Positions 33,334 through 41,161 are shown, numbered from the stretch's first letter. The stretch is 64,000 bases of DNA from Candidatus Dormiibacterota bacterium (GCA_003169845.1 PNAG01000023.1:62001-126000), one strand, 5' to 3'. Numbers and translations: made by a program. Notes: generated by a model not told the origin, from the sequence alone.

Positions 33334-34466
33334 CACAGGCCGTAGGTCTTGGCGATGATCTCCTTCATGATCTCGTCCGTCCCGGCGCCGATCCGCGCCA
33401 GGCGGGCGTCGCGCCATGCGCGCTCGACCGGGAACTCGCGCATGTAGCCGTGCCCGCCGAGGATCTGGATCGCGTCGTCGGCCACCTCGCACGCGACCTG
33501 CGTCGCGAGGAGCTTGGCCTGCGAGACCTCGCGCACCGGGTATTCGCCGTCGTCCCACTGCTTCGCGGTCTGGTAGACGAACGACTGGATCGCGGCAATC
33601 TTCGTCCCCATGTCGACGAGCTTGTGCTTGATCACCTGGAACTGGGAGATCGGCTGGCCGAACGCCTGGCGGTTGCGGGCGTAGTCCATCGTGTACTCGA
33701 AGACGCGCGCGGCCCCGGCGATCGCACCCGCGGCCGTGATCATGCGCTCGCCCTGGAGCTCCCACATCAGGTTCTTGAACCCCTCCCCCTCGGCGCCGAT
33801 GAGGTTGGCGGCAGGCACGCGGCAGTCTTCGAACAGCAGCTCGGCCGTGTCGGACGAATGCATACCGAGCTTCTGCAGCGTGCGTGTGACCTGGAAACCC
33901 GGCGTGCCCTTCTCGATCACGAGCAGGTTGAATCCCGTATGGCCGCGCTCGCGGTCGCCCTTCGCCACCACCAGCGCCCAGTGGCAGCGAGCCCCGTTGG
34001 TGATGAAGATCTTGCGGCCGTTGACGACGAAGTGGTCGCCGTCGCGGCTCGCCACAGTCGTGATCGCTGCCACGTCCGAGCCGGCGTCCGGCTCCGTGAT
34101 CGCGAGGGCGGCGATCTGCTCGCCGCGGATGGCGGGCGCCAGCCACCTGCGTTTCTGCTCCTCGGTGCCGAACTTGAACACCGGCGGCGTGGCCATCTCG
34201 GCCTGGACCGCAACCGCCATGCCGAGTCCGCCGCTCGCGACCCTGGCCAGCTCCTCGGACAGGACGATGGCCGAGAAGTAGTCACCGCCCTGCCCTCCGT
34301 ACTCCGGCGGATAGTGCAGGCCGAGGAAACCGAGCTCGCCGAACCGCCGGAAGATGGAGTCGGGGAAGGTCTTCTCCTCCCATTCCTCGAGGTGCGGCTG
34401 GACCTCTTTCTCGAGGAACTTCCGGATGTGCAGCCGGAGCTCCTCGTGGGCGTCGGTGAAGTACAT
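33333..34466 (-). CDS. Acyl-CoA dehydrogenase
   Basis: A 377-residue flavoenzyme that oxidises an acyl-CoA at C2-C3. It has YPPEYGGQGGDYFSAIVLSEELAR, the FAD-binding AITEPDAGSDVAAITT, GRKIFITNGARCHWALVV, RNRQAFGQPISQFQVIKHKLVDM and QILGGHGYMREFPVERAWRDARLARIGAGTDEI at the C-terminus. I use the ATG at 34466 (MYFTDAHEELRL): TAAACT lies 8 bases upstream, and the extra 27 codons of the longer frame are not like the family. First gene of a pair with the amidohydrolase. Confidence 0.93.
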   Translation of the reverse strand: MYFTDAHEELRLHIRKFLEKEVQPHLEEWEEKTFPDSIFRRFGELGFLGLHYPPEYGGQGGDYFSAIVLSEELARVASGGLGMAVAVQAEMATPPVFKFGTEEQKRRWLAPAIRGEQIAALAITEPDAGSDVAAITTVASRDGDHFVVNGRKIFITNGARCHWALVVAKGDRERGHTGFNLLVIEKGTPGFQVTRTLQKLGMHSSDTAELLFEDCRVPAANLIGAEGEGFKNLMWELQGERMITAAGAIAGAARVFEYTMDYARNRQAFGQPISQFQVIKHKLVDMGTKIAAIQSFVYQTAKQWDDGEYPVREVSQAKLLATQVACEVADDAIQILGGHGYMREFPVERAWRDARLARIGAGTDEIMKEIIAKTYGL

Positions 34467-34474
34467 CGACGGTG

Positions 34475-34480
34475 AGTTTA
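34475..34480 (-). promoter_or_regulatory. -10 box of the acyl-CoA dehydrogenase gene
   Basis: TAAACT on the minus strand, 8 bases before the ATG at 34466, giving a leader of one or two bases. Confidence 0.4.
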
Positions 34481-34509
34481 GGCCTGGACGGGCGGCCGGC
34501 AGCTTGCGG

Positions 34510-34515
34510 TATGAT
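34510..34515 (+). promoter_or_regulatory. Probable -10 box of the bS22-lemA unit
   Basis: TATGAT on the plus strand, about 110 bases before the bS22 TTG. The transcript leader would include the hairpin at 34571-34608. Confidence 0.4.
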
Positions 34516-34570
34516 TCCCGAGCCCCGCGCTGGGCGGGTGTCTCCATTTAGAAAATCAATCGTGTCTCAA

Positions 34571-34608
34571 CCCCGCGAACTCGCAGGCTACGCCTTGAGT
34601 TCACGGGG
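34571..34608 (+). promoter_or_regulatory. Leader hairpin just upstream of bS22
   Basis: CCCCG-c-GAACTC pairs with GAGTTC-a-CGGGG, 11 base pairs with one internal mismatch around a 14-base loop. It ends 7 bases before the AAGGAG ribosome site. Position and strength suggest control of bS22 translation or transcription, as in many ribosomal-protein leaders; this is inference. Confidence 0.5.
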
Positions 34609-34626
34609 ACCCCTTAAGGAGTTGGA

Positions 34627-34725
34627 TTGGGCTCGGTAATCAAGAAGCGGCGCAAGAAGATGCGCAAGCACAAGCACAAGAAGATGCTTAAGAAGACCCG
34701 CTGGGCTCGGCGCGCCCACGCGTAG
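34627..34725 (+). CDS. Tiny basic ribosomal protein bS22 (AURKAIP1/COX24-domain type)
   Basis: Too short for the ORF track. TTG start with AAGGAG 5 bases upstream; 32 residues, beginning MGSVIKKRRKKMRKHKHKK and ending RWARRAHA. This closely follows the mycobacterial bS22 pattern (MGSVIKKRRKRMSKKKHRK), a small 30S subunit protein related to the mitochondrial AURKAIP1/COX24 tail. It is almost wholly Lys/Arg/His. It precedes lemA by 12 bases. Confidence 0.9.
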   Translation: MGSVIKKRRKKMRKHKHKKMLKKTRWARRAHA

Positions 34726-34737
34726 GATCTAAGGCTG

Positions 34738-35382
34738 ATGGGCACCTGGATCGTTGTCGTCGTCGTCATCGTGGTGGTCGGCTGGCTGGTCCTCACCTAC
34801 AACGGCCTGGTCACGGCCCGCAACCGGACCCAGGAAGCCTGGTCTGAGATCGACGTCGAGCTCAAGCGACGCCACGACCTCATCCCGAACCTGATGAACA
34901 CGGTGCAGGGGTACATGGGGCACGAGCGCGGGACCCTCGAGGCGGTCACGAACGCGCGCGCGGCCGCCGTCTCGGCGGGCGCTTCAGGCGACCCCGCCAA
35001 GATCGGGCAGGCCGAGAACATGCTCAGCCAGAGCCTCCGCAGCCTGTTCGCGGTCTCTGAGAACTACCCCGACCTGAAGGCGATCGCGGCCTTCACCAAC
35101 CTCCAGGAGACCCTGACCGCCACCGAGGACAAGATCGAGTTCTCACGCCGCTTCTACAACGGCAACGTACGCGACTACAACATCAAGCTGCAGACCCTCC
35201 CGACGTCCCTGATCGCGGGCGCCCTGGGCTTCAAGCAGTTCGCCTTCTTCCAGGCCGATGAGGGCGACCGGGCCGTACCGCAGGTCAACTTCGGGCCCAC
35301 AGCGGCCTCAGGCCCTCCGACCCTCGGATCTTCAGGACCTCCTCCCGCCGCCGGCTCCTCCGGCCCCCCGACCCAGAGCTAG
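34738..35382 (+). CDS. lemA: LemA-family membrane protein
   Basis: A 214-residue protein: one N-terminal transmembrane helix (WIVVVVVIVVVGWLVLTY), then the LemA helical domain with YNGLVTARNRTQEAWSEIDVELKRRHDLIPNLMNTVQGYM, AENMLSQSLRSLFAVSENYPDLKA, FTNLQETLTATEDKIEFSRRFYNGNVRDYN and the closing FAFFQAD. A Pro/Gly/Ser-rich tail of about 40 residues follows. LemA proteins are widespread and poorly understood. Cotranscribed with bS22. Confidence 0.93.
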   Translation: MGTWIVVVVVIVVVGWLVLTYNGLVTARNRTQEAWSEIDVELKRRHDLIPNLMNTVQGYMGHERGTLEAVTNARAAAVSAGASGDPAKIGQAENMLSQSLRSLFAVSENYPDLKAIAAFTNLQETLTATEDKIEFSRRFYNGNVRDYNIKLQTLPTSLIAGALGFKQFAFFQADEGDRAVPQVNFGPTAASGPPTLGSSGPPPAAGSSGPPTQS

Positions 35383-36410
35383 CCACCAGACTTCACCCAG
35401 TCAGCGGCAAACCGCGCCCCGTAAGCCGCCACTGCCGCCGGATCGCCCGTCTCGATGTCCAGCTCGTGGTTGACGCCGAGCCCGCTCAAGGTCCAGTTCG
35501 CCGACCCAAGCACGAGCTCGCCGTCGAACAGACCGATCTTGGCGTGCAGCAGCGCCCCGCGAGGGATCGGATACCACCGGACCTCGACACCGCCCGACTT
35601 GAGCACCGCATACCCGTGGAGGTTGTACGGCTGGTTCGGGTCGAGCAGCACGCGGACATCAGCGCCGCGGCGATGGGCTTCCACCAGCTCCGCGATCACC
35701 TCCGGGTCGGTCAGCGTGTACACCTCGGCCAGCGCGCGCCGCGTCGCATGTACGAGCGCTCCCTCGAGCATCGAGCGGATCTCCTCGCCCGGCGCGGTTT
35801 GTGCGACCTCGCCCGCGATCCCGGCCAGCGGCGATGGGCGCCCGCCCGCAAGGCTCCAGTCCTGTTCGAAAATTCGCGCCACACGATCGACGTCGAACGT
35901 GACGTGGGTCTCCAGCACGTAGTCGTGGTTGCGGTCGCTGTGCTGACCCCAATTCATGCCGCCGACAGCAGCTTCGCCGTCCACGATCAAGAGCTTCACG
36001 TGGTCGATCTGGTGGCGGCCGTCATCCACGGGATAGACGCGCTCAGGTACGCCGAGCGAGTCGAGCACGGCCGCCGACCGGCGGCTGGGCACGACCGTCG
36101 GGTCGGTGATGACGCGGACGCTGACCCCGCGGCCGGCTGCGTCGCCGAGCTCCCGAACGATGTCCGCTCGACCGAGCTCGTACATCTCCACCATCACGCG
36201 ACGGTGCGCCGAGCCGATCAGCCCCCCTACCAGCTGGAAGATGCTGCCGTCCTGCCACAGGCGCACAGGCTGCGCAACCCCGGGGCCGGCCGGCGCGCCC
36301 GCGGCCGCCACGCCCGCCGCGGCCAGGGCCGGCACTGGATGGGCCGGGCTCGAGCAGCCCGCAAGGCAGAGGGAGAAGAGCAATGCCCAAACGCAGACCA
36401 CTCGAACCAC
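35379..36410 (-). CDS. Secreted phospholipase D-like lipoprotein
   Basis: A 343-residue protein with lipoprotein signal (VWALLFSLCLAGC). It has two PLD catalytic repeats: QIDHVKLLIVDGEAAVGGMNWG (about 137-158) and LLHAKIGLFDGELVLGSANW (about 287-306), each with H-x-K-x4-D and the following G/S-N pair. Family members hydrolyse phosphodiesters in lipids or nucleic acids (Nuc-type). Substrate not decidable. GTG start; TAGTTT lies upstream with the TTAACAGGC motif 36 bases further. Its 3' end overlaps lemA by 4 bases. Confidence 0.9.
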   Translation of the reverse strand: MVRVVCVWALLFSLCLAGCSSPAHPVPALAAAGVAAAGAPAGPGVAQPVRLWQDGSIFQLVGGLIGSAHRRVMVEMYELGRADIVRELGDAAGRGVSVRVITDPTVVPSRRSAAVLDSLGVPERVYPVDDGRHQIDHVKLLIVDGEAAVGGMNWGQHSDRNHDYVLETHVTFDVDRVARIFEQDWSLAGGRPSPLAGIAGEVAQTAPGEEIRSMLEGALVHATRRALAEVYTLTDPEVIAELVEAHRRGADVRVLLDPNQPYNLHGYAVLKSGGVEVRWYPIPRGALLHAKIGLFDGELVLGSANWTLSGLGVNHELDIETGDPAAVAAYGARFAADWVKSGG

Positions 36411-36419
36411 AGCGGGCGA

Positions 36420-36425
36420 AAACTA
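36420..36425 (-). promoter_or_regulatory. Probable -10 box of the PLD lipoprotein gene
   Basis: TAGTTT on the minus strand, 9 bases before the GTG. The repeated motif starts 36 bases upstream. Confidence 0.4.
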
Positions 36426-36446
36426 CCGGAGCAAGAACCAAACCAA

Positions 36447-36461
36447 AACCCTGCCTGTTAA
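36447..36461 (-). promoter_or_regulatory. Repeated motif TTAACAGGCAGGGTT upstream of the PLD gene
   Basis: Identical 15-mer to the copy upstream of comEA. It starts 8 bases after the stop of the SAM-hydrolase-like gene. Confidence 0.55.
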
Positions 36462-36468
36462 GGCAGAG

Positions 36469-37251
36469 CTACATCAGCTCGACCTTCATCCCCGAGCGCG
36501 CTCCGAGCAGCTTGTCCGCCCGAGCGTCGCGCACCGCCACCTCCAGGTACCCCATGCTGCCGACGTACACGAAAGGTTCGTTAGCGCGGCCCTCGGCATA
36601 GGTCGTCGCGGTCGCCACGATGTCGTGGTTGTGAATCCGCATCCGGCGCACGGGCGGCTTCAAGTTCGTCACCAGGTTGCCGAATCCATCCGTCCACAGC
36701 ACCCGAGGTGACGCGTCGTCGAGCATCTTCGGAGGGTCTGTCGGCGGCCCGAGCGACGACAAAGGAATGCCCGCGGCCAGCGCCGCCGCGGCCGGCGCGA
36801 AGACGTCCCGACCTTCGAACGTCGGCGCGCCGTGGGGACGCGGGGCCAGCTCCACCGCCTCCTGCATCCCGACCTCGTCGATGACGATGGCGAACAACCC
36901 GTTGTCAGGCCCGACGTAAAAGCGCCCGCCCGCACGAATCGCCAAACGCCGTCGCGAGCTGCCCACGCCAGGGTCGACCACCGCCAGGTGCACGGATTCG
37001 GCACCGAAGTGTCGCGTGCCGGCGAAGAGCATGAACGCGCCGGCCGAAACGTCGAATCGCGGGACCTCGTGGCTCACGTCGACCAACACGGCGTTTGGAC
37101 AACCCGCCAGCACCATCGCCTTCATGGCGGCCACCAGCGGCGAGCCGGATCCGAAGTCGGTGGTGAAGGTGACGAGCGGCGGTCGGGCTAGCGCGCCCTG
37201 ATTACCAGTACCGTGTTTCCTTCCAGGGGTCGGCCTCGTCGTGATACCCAC
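36469..37251 (-). CDS. SAM hydroxide adenosyltransferase (DUF62 family)
   Basis: A 260-residue protein of the chlorinase/fluorinase-like family: VTFTTDFGSGSPLVAAMKAMV at the N-terminus (substrate Asp), VDVSHEVPRFDV, VHLAVVDPGVGSSRRRLAIRAGGRFYVGPDNGLF, and the C-terminal WTDGFGNLVTN. Most bacterial members hydrolyse SAM to adenosine and methionine. The only start I see in frame overlaps the molybdopterin oxidoreductase stop by 50 bases, so the true start may be a nearby non-standard codon. Confidence 0.9.
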   Translation of the reverse strand: MGITTRPTPGRKHGTGNQGALARPPLVTFTTDFGSGSPLVAAMKAMVLAGCPNAVLVDVSHEVPRFDVSAGAFMLFAGTRHFGAESVHLAVVDPGVGSSRRRLAIRAGGRFYVGPDNGLFAIVIDEVGMQEAVELAPRPHGAPTFEGRDVFAPAAAALAAGIPLSSLGPPTDPPKMLDDASPRVLWTDGFGNLVTNLKPPVRRMRIHNHDIVATATTYAEGRANEPFVYVGSMGYLEVAVRDARADKLLGARSGMKVELM

Positions 37252-37807
37252 GCTGCTCCCAGAATCCGAGCCGGTTGCGATCCATGAACTCTAGCCCGCG
37301 AAGCCACTTGGCCGACTTCCAGAAGTATTTCGACGGCACGAACAGACGCAGCGGCCAGCCGTGCTCGGCCGTCAGATCCTGGCCGTTCCACGCGTAGCAG
37401 AGAAGGTTCTCGTCGCCCTCGAGCACGCTCAGCGGAACCGACGTCGTGTAGCCGTACTCGCAGTGCGCGTTGACGTACTTCGCTTCGGGCTTCGGCTTGA
37501 CCCGGTCGAGGATCTCGCGAATCGGAACGCCGGTCCACCTGTCGCCCAGCCGGCTCCAGCCGGTGACGCAGTGGATGTCCGCGACCACGTCTTTCGAAGG
37601 AAGCGCGCGAAGCTCGCCGTAGTCCAGCGTCAGCTCATTCTCGACCGCGCCGAAGATCTTGAAGTCCCACTTCGCGATGTCCGTCTTGGGGACCGGTCCG
37701 AAGTGGAGCAGCGGCCAGCGGTCGGGGGCGGTGAGGGTCTGGCCGGGCGGAATGCGCGCCGGGTCGACGCCCTCCGGAACCCGCTTGCCCTTGAACAGGA
37801 ATGCCAT
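37202..37807 (-). CDS. Sulfite-oxidase-like molybdopterin oxidoreductase
   Basis: A 201-residue cytoplasmic protein with the Oxidored_molyb fold: WDFKIFGAVENELTLDYGELRALPSKDVVADIHCVTGWSRLGDRWTGVPI, where Cys in IHCVTGWS is the expected molybdenum ligand. EYGYTTSVPLSVLEGDENLL and HGWPLRLFVPSKYFWKSAKWLRGLEF follow. There is no Tat signal and no dimerisation domain, as in the small YedY-like or YuiH-like forms. The ATG is fixed by TATACT exactly 6 bases upstream. Confidence 0.9.
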   Translation of the reverse strand: MAFLFKGKRVPEGVDPARIPPGQTLTAPDRWPLLHFGPVPKTDIAKWDFKIFGAVENELTLDYGELRALPSKDVVADIHCVTGWSRLGDRWTGVPIREILDRVKPKPEAKYVNAHCEYGYTTSVPLSVLEGDENLLCYAWNGQDLTAEHGWPLRLFVPSKYFWKSAKWLRGLEFMDRNRLGFWEQRGYHDEADPWKETRYW

Positions 37808-37813
37808 CTGGCG

Positions 37814-37819
37814 AGTATA
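37814..37819 (-). promoter_or_regulatory. -10 box of the molybdopterin oxidoreductase, leaderless
   Basis: TATACT on the minus strand, then CGCCAG (6 bases), then ATG. A strong -10 match with no ribosome site. Confidence 0.6.
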
Positions 37820-37876
37820 GGAACCGGCCTCGCGTGGGCGGTTGTTCCCGGCTCCAGACGCCGATGAAGCCCGGGC

Positions 37877-37882
37877 TATACT
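37877..37882 (+). promoter_or_regulatory. -10 box of tRNA-Ala
   Basis: TATACT, 28 bases before the mature tRNA 5' end. No clear -35. Confidence 0.5.
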
Positions 37883-37910
37883 GGCCTTTCCCTCATCTAT
37901 CTGAGCACGT

Positions 37911-37986
37911 GGGTCCGTAGCTCAATTGGGAGAGCGCTTGAATCGCACTCAAGAGGTAAGGGGTTCGAATCCCCTCGGATCCACCA
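37911..37986 (+). tRNA. tRNA-Ala (anticodon CGC), CCA encoded
   Basis: Acceptor GGGTCCG pairs with CGGATCC and includes the G3:U70 wobble that marks tRNA-Ala. The D stem is GCTC/GAGC. The anticodon arm CTTGA-ATCGCAC-TCAAG gives anticodon CGC (codon GCG). The T arm is GGGG-TTCGAAT-CCCC. A T5 run follows 3 bases after the CCA and may help termination. Confidence 0.96.
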
Positions 37987-38014
37987 ACGTTTTTCGTGCT
38001 ATACACGCCTTGAC

Positions 38015-38575
38015 GTGAGCCATCGTCCACGCGGCACAAGGTCGAGGCCGAGCATCACCCCGACGCCCACGGCCCGCGTCGCCACGACCGCGATCGTCGC
38101 GATCAACGCCGTCCACCGCCGCCTCGTGGTCGTCCGGAGCCGCCCCCTCCGCGTCCTCACCTCCCTGAAGGCATACCTCATCGGCATCCCACTCATGATC
38201 GCCATCCCTGCGGCAGGAATCTTCGCCGGCTTGCGACTCGCCCACAACCCTGGTTTCGCGGGCGGCAAAAGCGCGCTGGTCGACCCCATCGTGGCCGCGG
38301 GCTTCTTCCTCCTTGCGGCGTTCTTCACGGGCATCCAGTGGTTCGGCCTGCTGGCAACGATCTGGATCGCCGCTTTTCTACTGCTCGCGATCTTCTTGTT
38401 CGGCGCATGGTTGATCGGATCCCTGGTCATCGCCATGCTGAGACGGGGTCGAGACGATGAGCGCGTCAATTATTCGACCGGTGGCCAGCAGGTCTACCCG
38501 CTGCCCCTCCACCAACCCCCGGACGAGGTTGCTGCCGCTGCGGATGGGCCCCTGGAGGCGTTCCTCCGCAGCTAG
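38015..38575 (+). CDS. Membrane protein of unknown function
   Basis: A 186-residue protein. A basic Pro/Thr/Arg-rich N-terminus of about 50 residues is followed by three hydrophobic segments (AYLIGIPLMIAIPAAGIFAGL; LVDPIVAAGFFLLAAFFTGI; LLATIWIAAFLLLAIFLFGAWLIGSLVIA), then a soluble tail. GTG start; TATACA lies 9 bases upstream. No family is recognised. It sits between tRNA-Ala and the YdeI-like gene. Confidence 0.6.
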   Translation: MSHRPRGTRSRPSITPTPTARVATTAIVAINAVHRRLVVVRSRPLRVLTSLKAYLIGIPLMIAIPAAGIFAGLRLAHNPGFAGGKSALVDPIVAAGFFLLAAFFTGIQWFGLLATIWIAAFLLLAIFLFGAWLIGSLVIAMLRRGRDDERVNYSTGGQQVYPLPLHQPPDEVAAAADGPLEAFLRS

Positions 38576-38587
38576 CTCAATCGACTC

Positions 38588-39148
38588 TCAGACCAGCCGG
38601 CGGCCCTGGGCCGACTCCTCGATCAGCCTCGCCAGCCGGCTCGTGCGGGTTTCCTCCCGCTTCGCGTTCATCACCCGGTAGATCGCCGTCTGCCGGTACG
38701 ACGGCGGCTGGCGGCTGAAGAACTCCCACGCACCAGATTCAGCCCGAAACTTCGCCTCGCGCTCAGGGTCGAGCGCCGCCAGGTGGCGATTCTCGTAGGA
38801 GTAGACGCCCGAGCGCGCCTCCTCCCGACGCGCGAACGCAGCCACCCCGGCCGGCATCATCAACTCCTTCGCCGTGAGCTCCTCCACCTTCTTGATGTTG
38901 ACCGCGCTCCAGTTGCTCTTGGGCTTCCGCGGCGTGAAGCGCTGCACGCGCGCGGTCTCGTCCAGACGGCGCGCGATGCTGTCGATCCAGCCGAAGCACA
39001 GCGCCTGGTCGACCGCGTCCGACCACGTCATGCTCGGCTTGCCGGACGCCTTGCTGTGAAGCACGACACCGAGCTCGGTCGCGCTGGCATGGTTCTCCAT
39101 CAACCAGGAGCGGAACTCAGCCGGAGTGGCGAAAAATCGAGTCTCCAT
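38588..39148 (-). CDS. YdeI/OmpD-associated family protein
   Basis: A 186-residue cytoplasmic protein. Start at the internal ATG 39148 (METRFFATPAEFRSWLMENH). It has the family features ELGVVLHSKASGKPSMTWSDAVDQALCFGWIDSIARRLD, RFTPRKPKSNWSAVNIKKVEEL and a C-terminal RQTAIYRVMNAKREETRTSRLARLIEESAQGRR. Function is poorly known; the family is sometimes tied to resistance against peptides or bacteriocins. Confidence 0.85.
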   Translation of the reverse strand: METRFFATPAEFRSWLMENHASATELGVVLHSKASGKPSMTWSDAVDQALCFGWIDSIARRLDETARVQRFTPRKPKSNWSAVNIKKVEELTAKELMMPAGVAAFARREEARSGVYSYENRHLAALDPEREAKFRAESGAWEFFSRQPPSYRQTAIYRVMNAKREETRTSRLARLIEESAQGRRLV

Positions 39149-39196
39149 CAGCCCTGATGACTCACCCGCGCCCATGGATTCAGAGGGGGTGGGACC

Positions 39197-39661
39197 GTGC
39201 AATTTGTGGTAGTCCCGGACAGGAACAGCGCGTATACGTTAGGCATCAAAACCACCAACGGCGTTTACGTCGACGAACCCTACCTGTCGATTCGCTGGGA
39301 CGGGCTGCACCACCACGTCTACTCAGAATGGCACGCCTTCGCCAACAGCGCCGAGCTCCGGTCGGGCCTGCTGAGGGGCATCCAGGCGATCCGGGACAAC
39401 CACGCCGCCGCCTACGTCAGCGACGCCAGGAAGGTCAAAGTGATCGTCCACGACGACCAGGCCTGGATCAAAGAGAAGTGGATGCCGCTGGCCCAGCAGG
39501 CGGGCCTCAGGCGGCTCGCATTCGTAACCGCCCCGACCGGGCTGGGCAGGCTCACCATCGAAGACGTCTGCGGCCTGGTCGATCACAACGAGCTGCAATC
39601 CCGCACCTTCGACTCCATGGCCGCGGCAAGGCAGTGGGTCTCGGAGGCCCTGGAGAGCTGA
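39197..39661 (+). CDS. STAS/SpoIIAA-like protein, copy 1
   Basis: A 154-residue soluble protein. A beta-rich first part (YVDEPYLSIRWDGLHHHVYSEWHAF) is followed by helix, then YVSDARKVKVIVHDDQAWIKEKWMPLAQQAGLRRLAFV and LTIEDVCGLV. The alternation and the D-x-RK-x-K-x strand resemble SpoIIAA-like/STAS folds used in regulation. GTG start with a G-rich ribosome site. It overlaps the next gene by one base (TGATG), and the next protein is a clear paralogue. Confidence 0.65.
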   Translation: MQFVVVPDRNSAYTLGIKTTNGVYVDEPYLSIRWDGLHHHVYSEWHAFANSAELRSGLLRGIQAIRDNHAAAYVSDARKVKVIVHDDQAWIKEKWMPLAQQAGLRRLAFVTAPTGLGRLTIEDVCGLVDHNELQSRTFDSMAAARQWVSEALES

Positions 39662-40107
39662 TGGCTTCAGCGGTACTCGCGAGCGAGCTGTCCGGCGGTG
39701 ACCATGTCTACTTCAACCGCCCGGGCGTCGCGCTGGTGACATGGAACCAGGACCTGAAGGCGGTTTGCCTCGAGTCGCAGGGTTGGGCTGATACGAGCGA
39801 GGCACAAGCGGTCCTCGACGCCATAATCCGCGCCTTGAGAGCGCACCACGGTTCACGATGGCTGCTCGACGGTCGCAAGATGAAGGTCGTCAAGCAGGCC
39901 GATCAGGACTGGATTACCAAGAACTGGCTTCCGCGCGCGGCGGCGGCGGGCCTGAGGCTGACGGCAGTCGTTCAGCCCGCGAGCGGGTTGGCAATGACGA
40001 ACATCGACGATATGGCCAGGGTGTCGGAAAACGGTATCGACATTCGCTACTTCTCGACGGTCGAAAGAGCCGCGCAATGGCTCACGGACCCGCCCGCGGC
40101 CGCCTGA
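39661..40107 (+). CDS. STAS/SpoIIAA-like protein, copy 2
   Basis: A 148-residue paralogue of the preceding protein. It shares GVALVTWNQDLKAVCLESQGW (compare YLSIRWDGLHHHVYSEWHAF), LDGRKMKVVKQADQDWITKNWLPRAAAAGLRLTAVV and NIDDMARVSENGIDIRYFSTVERAAQWL. Start ATG inside the stop of copy 1. The listed longer frame from 39157 is the antisense-like out-of-frame extension through copy 1 and is not used. Confidence 0.65.
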   Translation: MASAVLASELSGGDHVYFNRPGVALVTWNQDLKAVCLESQGWADTSEAQAVLDAIIRALRAHHGSRWLLDGRKMKVVKQADQDWITKNWLPRAAAAGLRLTAVVQPASGLAMTNIDDMARVSENGIDIRYFSTVERAAQWLTDPPAAA

Positions 40108-40125
40108 TCAAACGCTTGATTGACT

Positions 40126-41010
40126 CTAGCGGCTGAGAGCAGCCGCGACGGGTTGATCCTTAGGACGGCGCGTCGCGAGCACCGAGCCTGCGATCACGAG
40201 CACGAATCCCACGGCCATCCCGAAGGTGAAGCTCTCGTGCAGCACCATCACCCCCAGCACAGCCGCGACCGCCGGGTTGATGTAAGTGATGACCGTCGCG
40301 CGCACCGGTCCGATGGCGGCGATGAGGGCGAAGAACAGCACGAATGCGAGCGCGGTGCAAACGACCGCCAGCACGGCCACCGAAGCGATCGCGTCGGATG
40401 GCGGCACTGCCCTCGGCCACTGCACGGCCGCCACCGGCGCGTAGACGATGGCGCAGCCGGCCAGCGAGACGGCGATCACCCCCATCGACGGCAGGTCGTT
40501 GAGATAGCGATTCACGATGACCGGACCCACCGCGTACGCGACCACGACTACGGCCATCTCGACGAGCGCGAGCCAGTCGGACGCCCTCAGGTCGAAGCCC
40601 ACGATCGCGGCCACTCCCGCCACTCCGAGCAGCAGCCCAGAGAGGCTCGCCATCCCGAGGTGCTCGCGGTTGCCGAGGGAGGTCGCGATCACCACCCCGA
40701 CCAGCGGGACGGCCGACACGAGCAGGCCGGCGAGCGAGCTCGTGATTCTCTGCTCGGCACTCGCGAGCATGAACCAGGGCACCGCGATCTCGACCGCGGC
40801 AAACGCGAGCAGGGGAAGCCAGCTCTTGAGCAGGCCGCGCAGCTCGCCGCGCATGACCACGATCGGCAGCAGGATCAAAGCGCCGATCGCGGTCCGCACG
40901 AACACGAGAACCACCGGTGACAGGTCGCTCACCGCGATCCGGATGAACAGGTACGGGAGACCCCAGATCACGCTCATGGCGATGAACAGCAAGAGACTCC
41001 GGCGGGTCAT
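40126..41010 (-). CDS. EamA/DMT-family transporter
   Basis: About 294 residues, ten transmembrane helices in two EamA halves: MSVIWGLPYLFIRIAVSDLSPVVLVFVRTAIGALIL and LASAEQRITSSLAGLLVSAVPLVGVVIA in the first half, VVVVAYAVGPVIVNRYLNDLPSMGVIAVSLAG and ALIAAIGPVRATVITYINPAVAAVLGVMVLHESF in the second. Substrate unknown; distinct in sequence from the EamA protein near 31 kb. I prefer the ATG at 41010 over the GTG at 41037. Confidence 0.88.
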   Translation of the reverse strand: MTRRSLLLFIAMSVIWGLPYLFIRIAVSDLSPVVLVFVRTAIGALILLPIVVMRGELRGLLKSWLPLLAFAAVEIAVPWFMLASAEQRITSSLAGLLVSAVPLVGVVIATSLGNREHLGMASLSGLLLGVAGVAAIVGFDLRASDWLALVEMAVVVVAYAVGPVIVNRYLNDLPSMGVIAVSLAGCAIVYAPVAAVQWPRAVPPSDAIASVAVLAVVCTALAFVLFFALIAAIGPVRATVITYINPAVAAVLGVMVLHESFTFGMAVGFVLVIAGSVLATRRPKDQPVAAALSR

Positions 41011-41057
41011 CCCGTCTTTAACTCGTGAACTGATCACTGCCTTCCATCCCCCTCATT

Positions 41058-41081
41058 CACCTCCCCGCTCGGCGGGGAGGT
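41058..41081. repeat. GC-rich palindromic repeat, CACCTCCCCGC type
   Basis: CACCTCCCCGCTCGGCGGGGAGGT is an almost perfect palindrome preceded by ATT. The same ATTCACCTCCCCGCT core recurs at 47135. Confidence 0.7.
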
Positions 41082-41149
41082 CGGCGGCTCCGCCAGGCAA
41101 CCGAAGTCTGGGTACTGATGCCCTGAATGGCCGTTCTGTCCAGGGACCC

Positions 41150-41155
41150 GACAAT
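41150..41155 (+). promoter_or_regulatory. -10 box of the AlkZ-like gene, leaderless
   Basis: GACAAT, then GGGCCC (6 bases), then GTG. This places the start at 41162 rather than anywhere in the open frame that extends upstream to 40517. Confidence 0.55.
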
Positions 41156-41161
41156 GGGCCC

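Noticed and set aside
34467-34547. 27-codon N-terminal extension of acyl-CoA dehydrogenase
   Set aside because: It is not like the family and covers the -10 box TAAACT as well as the divergent bS22 promoter.
40517-41161. Upstream extension of the AlkZ-like frame
   Set aside because: It lies antisense to the EamA gene. A leaderless promoter and GTG at 41162 fit the family N-terminus.
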